From JAOUEA01 sp963810915 (lineage in GTDB: Bacteria > Actinomycetota > UBA4738 > HRBIN12): a stretch of 64,000 nucleotides of DNA. The stretch's first letter is position 1; every line of letters begins with the position of its first letter. Of the stretch, positions 17,311-25,226 are shown in pieces. Below the pieces are notes generated by a model. It worked only from the letters and a program-made list of their open reading frames with translations, made no database searches and was not told the DNA's origin. The DNA is taken from the NCBI GenBank assembly GCA_963810915.1, contig CAWEPH010000002.1, positions 62,001-126,000 of the forward strand, written 5' to 3'. A program made the translations under genes and the position numbers.

Positions 17311-19402
17311 ATGAGCGACCTCGCCACCGACGCCCTCGCGCACCTCCGCGAGATGCTCGGACCCGACGCCGACTTCCGTCCGGGGCAGCTCGAGGCGATC
17401 GAGGCGGTCGCGCGCGACCGCAGCCGCGTCCTGCTCGTGCAGCGCACCGGGTGGGGCAAGAGCGCCGTCTACTTCATCGCCACGAAGCTGCTGCGCGAGC
17501 AGGGCGCCGGGCCCACGCTGCTTGGTCTCGCCGCTGCTGGCGCTGATGCGCAACCAGATCGAGATGGCCGGGCGCATCGGCGTGCGCGCCGAGACGATCA
17601 ACCGCACGAACCCCGACGAGTTCGAGCCGATCGTGCAGCGTCTCGCTCGACGGACGAGATCGACCTGCTGCTGGTCTCGCCCGAGCGGTTCGCGAACGAG
17701 CGCTTCCGCGACGAGATGCTCTCGCGTGATCGCGCGCACGGTCGGGCTGCTCGTGGTCGACGAGGCGCACTGCATCAGCGACTGGGGCCACGACTTCCGG
17801 CCCGACTACCGGCGCATCGTGCGCGTGCTCGAGGCGCTGCCCGCCGGACGTGCCCGTGCTCTGCACCACCGCCACCGCGAACGACCGCGTGATCGCCGAC
17901 ATCACCGACCAGCTCGGCGACGTCGCTGCAGACCTTCCGCGGCACGCTCGACCGCGAGAGCCTGGCGCTCGCCGTCGCCGACGTGCCGAGCCAGGCCGAG
18001 CGCCTGGCCTGGCTCGCCGAGACGATCCCCGGCGCTCGCCGGCTCGGGCATCGTGTACGTGCTCACGATCGCCGACGGCGAGCGGGTGGCCGCCTTCCTG
18101 CGCCGCCAGGGCATCGAGGCCGAGGCCTACAGCGGCGCCACCGACCACGACGACCGCATCCGCCTCGAGCAGGCGCTGCTCGCGAACGAGCTGAAGGTGC
18201 TGGTCGCGACCTCGGCGCTCGGCATGGGCTTCGACAAGCCCGACCTCGGCTTCGTGATCCACTACCAGTCGCCCGGCTCGCCGATCGCCTACTACCAGCA
18301 GGTCGGCGCGCCGGCCGCGCGCTCGACCACGCGCCGGCGGTGCTGCTGTGCGGCGTCGAGGACCGCGAGATCCAGGACTACTTCATCGAGACCGCGTTCC
18401 CGCCGCAGCGACCAGGCCGAGGCGATCGTGGCGCTGCTCGGCCGGCGCCGACGCGCCGATGTCGCTGAACGAGCTGATGGCGGCGGTGAACGTGCGCCGC
18501 GGCCGGCTCGAGTCGATGCTGAAGGTGCTCGAGGTGGAGGGCGCCGTCGCGCGCGAGCGCGGCGGGTACGTGCGCACGGCCGAGGCGTGGGCGTACCCGA
18601 CCGAGCGCATCGAGCACATCACCGCGCTCCGCCGGCACGAGCAGGAGGCGATGCGCCGGTACGCCGCACCACGACGGCTGCCTGATGGAGTTCCTGCGCC
18701 ACGAGCTCGACGACCCGGGCGCCGAGCCGTGCGGGCGCTGCATGAAGTGCACCGGCACGCCGCTGCGTCGTGGAGGTCCGCCGCAGGCGCTGCGCGTGGC
18801 CGCACGCGAGCACCTGCGCGGGTTCGACCTGTTCGTGGAGCCGCGGAAGCAGTGGCCGTCGGGGCTGGCGGCGTCGATGCCGAAGGGCCGGATCGCCGAG
18901 GAGGAGCGGCCGCTGGCCGGCCGCGCGCTCTCGGTGATGGGCGACGGCGGCTGGGGACGGCTGGTGGCGACCGGCCGCGGCGAGGACGAGCGCTTCGCCG
19001 ACGAGCTGGTGACGGCGTCCGCCGCGCTGATCCGCGAGCGCTGGCGGCCCGAGCCCGCGCCCACGTGGGTGACGTGCGTGCCCTCGATGACGCACCCCGA
19101 CCTCGTGCCGGACTTCGCCGCGCGGCTCGCGGACGCGCTGGACCTGCCGTTCCACGAGGTGGTGCGCAAGGTCGGCCAGAACCAGCCGCAGGCCGCGATG
19201 CAGAACAGCGCCCAGCAGGTGCGCAACGTGTGGGACGCGTTCGAGGTCGTCCCAAGGCCGACCTGCCGCGACGGCCCGGTGCTCCTCGTCGACGACCTCG
19301 CCGACTCGAAGTGGACGCTCACGGTGGTGGCGCGCGCCCTGCCGCCAGGCCGGCAGCGGCCCCGTGCACCCGTTCGTGCTCGCCACGGCGATCGCCGGCT
19401 GA
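17311..19402 (+). CDS. RecQ-family DNA helicase with C-terminal phosphoribosyltransferase-like domain, about 11 frameshifts
   Basis: Joined across frames the product is ~690 residues. Helicase motifs: RPGQLEAIEAV, Walker A QRTGWGKSAVYF, VSPLLALMRNQ, Walker B VVDEAHCISDWGHDFRPDY, CTTATAN, GIVYVLTIADGERVAAFL, TSALGMGFDKPDLGFVIHYQ and, across a break, the arginine-finger region QVGRAGRALDHA. A Cys cluster (EPCGRCMKC) follows, then a segment ending VLLVDDLADSKWTLTVVARAL, a PRPP-binding-type loop, and FVLATAIAG-stop. Frame changes lie near 17520, 17645, 17723, 17847, 17928, 18034, 18310, 18405, 18440, 18666 and 19343, nearly all explained by one extra base. Amino-acid conservation between them argues for sequence error rather than an old pseudogene. 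Confidence 0.83.
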
Positions 19403-19503
19403 GAGCGAGCCGGCAAGACTCGTTTGACCTCCGCGGGCCCCGGGCAGAGACTCGTGGGCATCCCCGGACGCGACCACGGCGGCCGGGTCGGGAAGGGGGA
19501 TCC

Positions 19504-20052
19504 ATGAAACGGATCGCGGTCGGCACGGCTGCTTTCGGGTTCGTCATCGCGATGGCACTGTCGGCGCCGGGCGCGGCCGGCGTCATGGAATCATCGGGCG
19601 TCGCGCGGTTCACGTGCACGATCACCGGCACCGGCCACGGCGACACGATCCACGGGACCTCCGGCAGAGACGTGATCTGCGGCAAGGATGGGAACGACCT
19701 GATCTACGGCGGTGGCGGCGCCGACATCCTGTCGGGCGGTGGAGGGACCGATCTCCTCATGGGACAGGTGGGGGCCGACGTCCTCCTGGGCGGCAACGGC
19801 AACGACAACCTCTGGGGTGGGCTGGGTCGCGATGCCCTGGTGGCCGGGTTCGGACGGGACATCGCGGTCGGCCAGCAGGGCCTCGACATCATCGCCGGCG
19901 GGACGGGCGACGACATCTGCCTCTCGGGCATCGATCATCAGGCGGGCGACCGGATCCGCGGCGGACCCGGACACGACCGGGGCGACTCCGACGCCGGCGA
20001 CTCCCTGACCTCGGTGGAGGATCCCGTGACGTTCCGCTGCTACGGCGGGTAG
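19504..20052 (+). CDS. Secreted RTX-like (haemolysin-type calcium-binding repeat) protein
   Basis: ATG at 19504 after GGAAGGGGGA. Signal peptide MKRIAVGTAAFGFVIAMALS to about residue 25. Then FTCTITGTGHGDTIHGTSGRDVICGKDGND and Gly-Asp repeats (LIYGGGGADILSGGGGTDLLMG, ADVLLGGNGNDNLWGG, GDDICLSG). The GGxGxD nonapeptides are classic Ca2+-binding parallel beta-roll repeats, here only about five. Four cysteines at the edges may cap the roll with disulphides. 182 residues, far shorter than RTX toxins and with no toxin domain; probably a surface or matrix protein. Confidence 0.8.
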   Translation: MKRIAVGTAAFGFVIAMALSAPGAAGVMESSGVARFTCTITGTGHGDTIHGTSGRDVICGKDGNDLIYGGGGADILSGGGGTDLLMGQVGADVLLGGNGNDNLWGGLGRDALVAGFGRDIAVGQQGLDIIAGGTGDDICLSGIDHQAGDRIRGGPGHDRGDSDAGDSLTSVEDPVTFRCYGG

Positions 20053-20065
20053 GCATCGGTCGCGC

Positions 20066-21696
20066 GTGGGGCCAGCGGAGTCGACGATCCAACGAGCGCG
20101 CGACGCGCTGGCACGGGGCGCTTGGGCGGAGGCGTACGAGGGGTTGCACGAGGCCGATCGCTCGTCGATGACCGCGAACGACCTCGAGGGCCTCGCGGAC
20201 GCGGCCTGGTGGAACTCACGACTGGAGGAGTCGCTCGAGGCGCGGCAGAAGGCGTACGCGGCCTACGCCGCCGCGGGGGACGAGCGCGCCGCGGGTGCGG
20301 TGGCCGCGCGCCTCGCGATCGAGCACCTCGTCCGCGATGAGACGTCGATCGGCACCGGCTACCTGATGCGGGCCCACCGCCACCTGCAGGACCTCCCCGC
20401 GTGCAGGGAGCAGGGGTTCCTCGACGTGGTCGAGGCCAACGCCGCCCGGTTCGCGGGTGAGCTCGACCGCACGCTCGCATTGGCGCGGCGGGCCATCGAG
20501 CTCGGTCGGCGCTTCGACGACCGCGATATCGTCGCGATCGCGATCCACACCGAGGGCCTCGCCCTGATCGACGCAGGCGAGGTCCGGGAGGGCCTCGCCC
20601 TCCTCGACGAGGCGATGACGGCGGTCCTGGCCGGCGATCTGAGCCCGTACTTCACCGGCATCATCTACTGCAACCTGATCCAGGCGTGTCTCGAGCTGAG
20701 CGACGTCCGACGCGCCGGCGAGTGGAGCGACGCGGCGCGCACCTGGTGCGACGCCCTCCAGCCGGACGCGCCGTTCCCGGGCATGTGCCGCGTGAACCGT
20801 GCGGAGGTGGCTCGCCTCCGGGGCGCCTGGCCCGAGGCCGAGGCCGAGGCGGTGCTCGCCTCGGAGGAGATGGCGGCGCTCGACCCGGGGCTCGCCGCGG
20901 CCGCGCTCAACCAGGTCGGCGAGGTTCGCCGTCGCACCGGCGATGTCGAAGGCGCCGAGACGGCGTTCGCCCGCGCGCATGAGCTCGGCGGCGATCCCCA
21001 GCCCGGACTCGCCCTCCTGCGGTTGGCGCAGGGGAAGATCGAGGCGGCGCGGACGGGGTTGCGCCTCACCCTCGGCGCCGAGCATCAGCGGCCGCGGCGG
21101 TCCCGGCTCCTCGCGGCGCAGGTGGAGGTCGCGCTCGCCGCGGGAGATCTCGACGAGGCACGACGCGGCCGTCGACGAGCTGGAGACGATGGCACGCGAC
21201 GCCGGCACACCCGCGTTCGCGGCATCGGCGGCGACGGCTGCGGGCGCGCTCCACCTGGCCTCCGGGGAGGTGGACGAGCGCCCTCGATCGGCTCCGCGAG
21301 GCGTGCACGGCGTGGCAGCAGCTGAAGCTCCCCTACGAGACCGCGCGGGCGAGGGTGCTCTACGCGCGGGCGATCCGCGCGGGCGGCGACGAGGAGGGGG
21401 CGCGGCTCGAGCTGCGCGCCGCCCTCGCGGCGTTCGAGCGGCTGGGCGCGCGGCCCGATGCCGACGTCGTCTCCCGGCTCCTGGCGGGACCCGAGGCGCT
21501 CCCGGCCGGGCTCACCGCCCGAGAGGCCGAGGTGCTGCGCCTCGTCGCGGACGGCAAGACGAACCGCGACATCGCGGTGGAGCTGGTGATCAGCGAGCAC
21601 ACGGTGGCGCGTCACCTGCAGAACATCTTCGCCAAGATCGACGTCTCCTCACGGTCGGCCGCCACCGCGTTCGCGTTCGAGCACGGCTTGGCCTAG
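20066..21696 (+). CDS. LuxR-type transcriptional regulator with TPR-like sensory part (two frameshifts)
   Basis: GTG at 20066, 13 bases after the previous stop. About 490 residues of TPR-like helical pairs (for example AYEGLHEADRSSMTANDLEGLADAAWW, LALARRAIELGRRFDDRDIVAIA) end in a LuxR/NarL helix-turn-helix: GLTAREAEVLRLVADGKTNR then ISEHTVARHLQNIFAKIDVSS. No N-terminal AAA domain is present, unlike MalT/LAL regulators. The first frame fails near 21163 (extra A) and the second near 21280 (extra C); three frames together give the normal family protein. It probably regulates the adjacent flavoprotein gene, whose upstream palindrome is 14 bases past its stop (inference). Confidence 0.83.
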
Positions 21697-21709
21697 GCGA
21701 CGCAGGGCA

Positions 21710-21725
21710 TGGTGCATATGCACCA
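21710..21725. promoter_or_regulatory. Perfect 16-bp palindrome, candidate operator
   Basis: TGGTGCATATGCACCA reads the same on both strands. It is 14 bases after the LuxR-type regulator stop and 95 bases before the flavoprotein start, and is A/T-richer than its surroundings. A perfect palindrome this long in a short intergenic space suggests a dimeric repressor or activator site. Confidence 0.5.
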
Positions 21726-21820
21726 CACGGACCCGACGACCATGTTGGTCACTTCCGTCGATGAAGGCCGGGCCCCCGCGGACCTAACGTCGCTCCCACA
21801 CCGAGTCAGGAGGACGGCAC

Positions 21821-22927
21821 ATGGGTACCGAGAGGTTCGAGACCGTGGTGATCGGCGGGAGTCAGGCAGGTCTGTGGGCGGGTTCGTACCTGCGGGAGAC
21901 CGGACGGTCGTTCGTGATCCTGGACGCGAACGCAGCGGCGTGGGCGATGCGTGGCGCAACCGCTACGACTCGCTGCACCTGTTCACGCCGGCGCGCTACG
22001 TCGGACTCGCCGGGGATGCGGTTCCCCGCGAAGGGCTCCGCCATGCCCACGAAGGATCAGATGGCCGACTACCTGGAGGCCTACGCAGAGCGGTTCGCGC
22101 TCCCGGTTCGGACCGGTGTGCGCGTCGACAGCGTGTCGCGAGAGGGCGATACCTACGTCGTGTCGGCCGGCGAGACGCGGTTCGAGACCGCCAACGTGAT
22201 CGTCGCGACGGGCGCGCACCAGGAGCCGCGCATCCCGGCGATCGCGCGCGAGCTCGACCCCTCGATCGTGCAGCTGCACTCCAGCGCGTACCGCAACCCC
22301 GCGCAACTCCGCGAGGGCGGCGTGCTGGTGGTCGGCGCGGGTAACTCGGGAGGCGACATCGCGCTGGAGGCGGCGCGCACGCATCCTACGTGGCTCTCGG
22401 GTCCCGAGCTCGGCCACATCCCGTTCGACATCGACGGGCCGTTCGCGCGGATCATCGGCACACGCCTGGTGGTCTTCGCGGGTCGGCACGTCCTGACGCT
22501 GCGGACCCCGCTGGGCCGGCGGGTACACGCGTCCGCCGGCAGCAGCGGCAACCCGTTGGTGCGCGTGAAGCCGAAGCAGCTGGTCGACGCCGGCGTGCAG
22601 CGCGTGCCCCGGACGGTCGCCGTGCGTGACGGCGCCCCCGTGCTGGAGGACGGCCAGGTGCTCGACGTCGCCAACGTGATCTGGGCCACGGGGTTCCGCC
22701 ACGATCTCTCGTGGATCGATCTCCCGATCTTCGGTGAAGACGGCGCGCCGACGCACGAGCGCGGCGTCGTCACCTCCGAGCCCGGCCTCTACTTCGTGGG
22801 GCTCCCGTTCCAGTTCTCCATCGCCTCCGACGTGCTCCCCGGCGTGGGCCGGGACGCCAAGTACGTCGTGGACCAGCTCGTCCGCAGGACGCGCCGGACC
22901 ACGCAGCGTGAGGCCGTCGCCGCCTGA
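21821..22927 (+). CDS. Flavin-containing monooxygenase-like oxidoreductase (CzcO type), compensated frameshift
   Basis: ATG at 21821 after AGGAGG. FAD-binding motif VVIGGSQAGLWAGSYLRETGRSFVILDAN, NADPH-binding motif VLVVGAGNSGGDIALEAART, and the family ending VIWATGFRHDLSWIDLP ... YFVGLPFQFSIASDVLPGVG. Between 21933 and 22013 the frame reads nonsense, but the next frame gives GDAWRNRYDSLHLFTPARYVGLAG, precisely the missing segment; one lost base and one gained base restore it. ~368 residues. Such enzymes oxidise N, S or ketone substrates; the substrate is unknown. Confidence 0.83.
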   Translation: MGTERFETVVIGGSQAGLWAGSYLRETGRSFVILDANAAAWAMRGATATTRCTCSRRRATSDSPGMRFPAKGSAMPTKDQMADYLEAYAERFALPVRTGVRVDSVSREGDTYVVSAGETRFETANVIVATGAHQEPRIPAIARELDPSIVQLHSSAYRNPAQLREGGVLVVGAGNSGGDIALEAARTHPTWLSGPELGHIPFDIDGPFARIIGTRLVVFAGRHVLTLRTPLGRRVHASAGSSGNPLVRVKPKQLVDAGVQRVPRTVAVRDGAPVLEDGQVLDVANVIWATGFRHDLSWIDLPIFGEDGAPTHERGVVTSEPGLYFVGLPFQFSIASDVLPGVGRDAKYVVDQLVRRTRRTTQREAVAA

Positions 22928-22944
22928 GGTCGGGCGTCGGGCGG

Positions 22945-22950
22945 TACCTT
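22945..22950 (+). promoter_or_regulatory. -10 box TACCTT (leaderless) for the Cys-rich gene
   Basis: TACCTT ends 7 bases before the ATG at 22958. Confidence 0.35.
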
Positions 22951-22957
22951 GGTAGGG

Positions 22958-23224
22958 ATGGCTGACTACGTCGAGTGCCCGTGCCGCGGCTATCGGGAAT
23001 GCCCGATGTGCAAGGACGTGCGCCCATGTGGCCAGTTCGGACGCAGCCGCTGGTGTCCGCCGTGCCAACGCCTGCGCCGCCAGGGGATGCGTCCTCGCGC
23101 CAAGGGCCGCAACCGCATGCCCGCCGGCAGGATCTGTGCGGGCGAGGGCTGCGGGACGCGCCTGTCCGTGTACAACACCAGCGAGCACTGCGCGCTCTGC
23201 GCCCGGCGCGGTCTGCCGGTCTAG
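22958..23224 (+). CDS. Small cysteine-rich, probably zinc-binding protein
   Basis: 88 residues with eleven cysteines: VECPCRGYRECPMCKDVRPCG, then RSRWCPPCQRLRRQG, then AGRICAGEGCGTRLSVYN and EHCALCARRG. The CxxC pairs suggest two or three zinc ribbons, and the middle is strongly basic (RPRAKGRNRM), as in nucleic-acid-binding knuckles. No named family recognised. The stop TAG lies inside CTAG, which is also the stop of the opposite gene, so the two genes share three bases tail to tail. Confidence 0.6.
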   Translation: MADYVECPCRGYRECPMCKDVRPCGQFGRSRWCPPCQRLRRQGMRPRAKGRNRMPAGRICAGEGCGTRLSVYNTSEHCALCARRGLPV

Positions 23225-23886
23225 TCCTCCCTCGCCCACGCGTACACGACGTCGGAGCGGCGCTCCTCGTCGCGCAGGTGCAGGTCGATCGCGACACTCG
23301 TGACCGCGGCCCACACGCACCACAGCGACGTGAGGCCCCCGACGGTCAGCCACACGAGCAGCATCACCGCGCCGAGGTTCAACACGCCGAAATCGCGGAT
23401 CCATCGATCGCTCGACAGGAGCAGGGCGCCGCACGTCGCCGCCCCGTAGAGGAGCCCGATGCTGTCGCCGCCCGGGATGCGAACCAGGTACTCGATGTGA
23501 TGTCCCTCGATGGCGGCGCCGAGCGGGCCGCGCACCACCTCACCGATCAGGACGACCGAGACGATGAGTCCGAATCCCGCTAGCAGCGTCATGAGCTGTC
23601 GCCTGCGCCGGGACGGCTCCACGCCACGCACCGCGACCGGCACCCACAGGGGTAAGAGGAACGCGATCGCGAGGTAGATCCAGACCGCCTTGTCCCCCAC
23701 CGCCGTCGGGACCCGGCCCATGAGCCCCCACCACACGAACACCTCGGTGAGTTGATGGACCCCGAACAGGAGGGGCAGGGAGGCAAGGGGCAGCTCCCGA
23801 GGGGTGCGCGTCCGTCGCACCGCGTCGATGCCGACGGCGGTGACGATGATGCCCGCGGTGAGGTCGGCCTCGGCGGAGAAGCACAT
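23221..23886 (-). CDS. DUF6629-like integral membrane protein
   Basis: 221 residues starting MCFSAEADLTAGIIVTAVGIDAV, the characteristic opening of DUF6629 proteins, with about seven hydrophobic helices. Conserved-looking features are LPLLFGVHQLTEVFVWWGL near residue 38 and HHIEYLVRIPGGDSIGLLYGAAT near 130. Function unknown. It follows the PQQ-like propeller gene by 53 bases on the same strand. Confidence 0.75.
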   Translation of the reverse strand: MCFSAEADLTAGIIVTAVGIDAVRRTRTPRELPLASLPLLFGVHQLTEVFVWWGLMGRVPTAVGDKAVWIYLAIAFLLPLWVPVAVRGVEPSRRRRQLMTLLAGFGLIVSVVLIGEVVRGPLGAAIEGHHIEYLVRIPGGDSIGLLYGAATCGALLLSSDRWIRDFGVLNLGAVMLLVWLTVGGLTSLWCVWAAVTSVAIDLHLRDEERRSDVVYAWARED

Positions 23887-23939
23887 CGGACCTTCACCCT
23901 GTCACATCGCTGCGCGAACGCGGCGACGACGCTCAACCA

Positions 23940-25220
23940 TCACCGACCGCGGGGCAACGCGAACCGGAGGATCCGACCCGCCTGGGGCCCCAACTGGAGG
24001 CTTCCGAACACGGCTCCATCCGCGACCACATCGATCATCGCGAAGACGTCCCCTCGACCGACCTTCACGGCCCAGCGCTGTCGTCCGGTCGAGGCGTCGA
24101 GGGCACCGAGCCGCCCCTGCCCGAACGCGAAGCGCCCAACGAACACGAGCCCACGAGCGAGCGCACGTGCCCACCAGAGGGTGGTGCCGTGCTCCTCGTT
24201 GCCGATACGCCGCCAGAGGACGTGGCCGGTGCGGACGTCGAGCGCGACGACGCCTCCACGGTAAAGACCGAATCCCTCTCCCTCGCACCCGGTGATGCAT
24301 GTCGCGTGGTTCACGAACACACGCCCGCCGCCCGCGGCGGCGACGGATGCGAAGAAGGGAGCTCTGAACCGCCAGAGGAACCCGCCGTCCTCGAGGGCGA
24401 ACGCGCTCACGATCTCTGTCGGCGCCTCGCTCGAGGGCTGAATCATGAAGATCCGCCCCTCGGCGACGACCGCCGGGTCGCCCGACGCCCGCCTCGACCA
24501 GATGGTGGATCCGTCTCGCGCGCGCAAGCATACGAGTCGGGCCCCCCGCTCCGTCGACACGGGAACGACCACCCTGCCGCCCGAGAGTCGAACTCCGCCC
24601 CACCCGACGAGGCGCACGCGGAGTCGTCTCGACCACGCTACGCCCCCACTCGCCACCTCGATCGACCGCAGCCACCGAGCGGCGCCCTTCGACTCCACGA
24701 CCATCAGTTGATGCGCGGCGCGGTCGACCACGGATGGACGGCTGGCGGCCCTGGACCATCGCAGCGTGCCGGTCTGGACATCCAGTGCACGGACCGACGG
24801 CGGACCGGACCCGACACCAACGATCAACGTGGTGTCGTCGGCGGCTACGACCCGTGCCGAGGGATGGAACCGACGGGCCCAGAGCCGGCGGCCCGACGCC
24901 TCTTCGAGCGCGGCGACGATCCCGTACGAAGCCCCGTCGGCAGCCCACGCGGCGAAGACACGGCCGTCATGCACCACCTCGACGTCAGCGACTTGCTCGT
25001 AGATGAAACTCACGTCGGGCCGGATACGCCGGGCCCAGTCCAGCTGCAGCCGGTCCACGTTCGAAGGTCGGATCCGTGTCTCGGAGACGTTGTACCGGCT
25101 GGCGCCGCCATCGAAGCCCGCCTGCGGCCAATCGGCGTCACGCGCTGAGACCACCGACGGAGTGAGCGCAACGGCCAGCGCCAAGAACAGCCCCAGGACC
25201 CGGCGCGCGATGGTCGGCAT
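23940..25220 (-). CDS. Secreted PQQ-like beta-propeller repeat protein
   Basis: 426 residues. Signal peptide MPTIARRVLGLFLALAVALT ... VVSA, then DWPQAGFDGGASRYNVSETRI, a typical opening of PQQ-like (Pyrrolo-quinoline quinone repeat) propellers. Blades with Trp-docking motifs follow: GRRLWARRF, TGTLRWSRA, GGVAWSRRL, GSTIWSRRA, GGFLWRFRA, GHVLWRRIG, GRQRWAVKV. No dehydrogenase active site is seen, so it is probably a binding propeller. Starts 6 bases after the stop of the RCC1-like gene; the two form an operon of secreted propellers. Confidence 0.82.
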   Translation of the reverse strand: MPTIARRVLGLFLALAVALTPSVVSARDADWPQAGFDGGASRYNVSETRIRPSNVDRLQLDWARRIRPDVSFIYEQVADVEVVHDGRVFAAWAADGASYGIVAALEEASGRRLWARRFHPSARVVAADDTTLIVGVGSGPPSVRALDVQTGTLRWSRAASRPSVVDRAAHQLMVVESKGAARWLRSIEVASGGVAWSRRLRVRLVGWGGVRLSGGRVVVPVSTERGARLVCLRARDGSTIWSRRASGDPAVVAEGRIFMIQPSSEAPTEIVSAFALEDGGFLWRFRAPFFASVAAAGGGRVFVNHATCITGCEGEGFGLYRGGVVALDVRTGHVLWRRIGNEEHGTTLWWARALARGLVFVGRFAFGQGRLGALDASTGRQRWAVKVGRGDVFAMIDVVADGAVFGSLQLGPQAGRILRFALPRGR

Positions 25221-25226
25221 CCCCGG

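Noticed and set aside
17520..19343. Programmed ribosomal frameshifting in the RecQ-like gene
   Set aside because: There are too many shifts, no common slippery heptamer, and both +1 and -1 corrections are needed.
24580..24600. GAGTCGAACTC resembling a tRNA T-arm
   Set aside because: No acceptor, D or anticodon stems around it; it lies inside the PQQ-like propeller gene.
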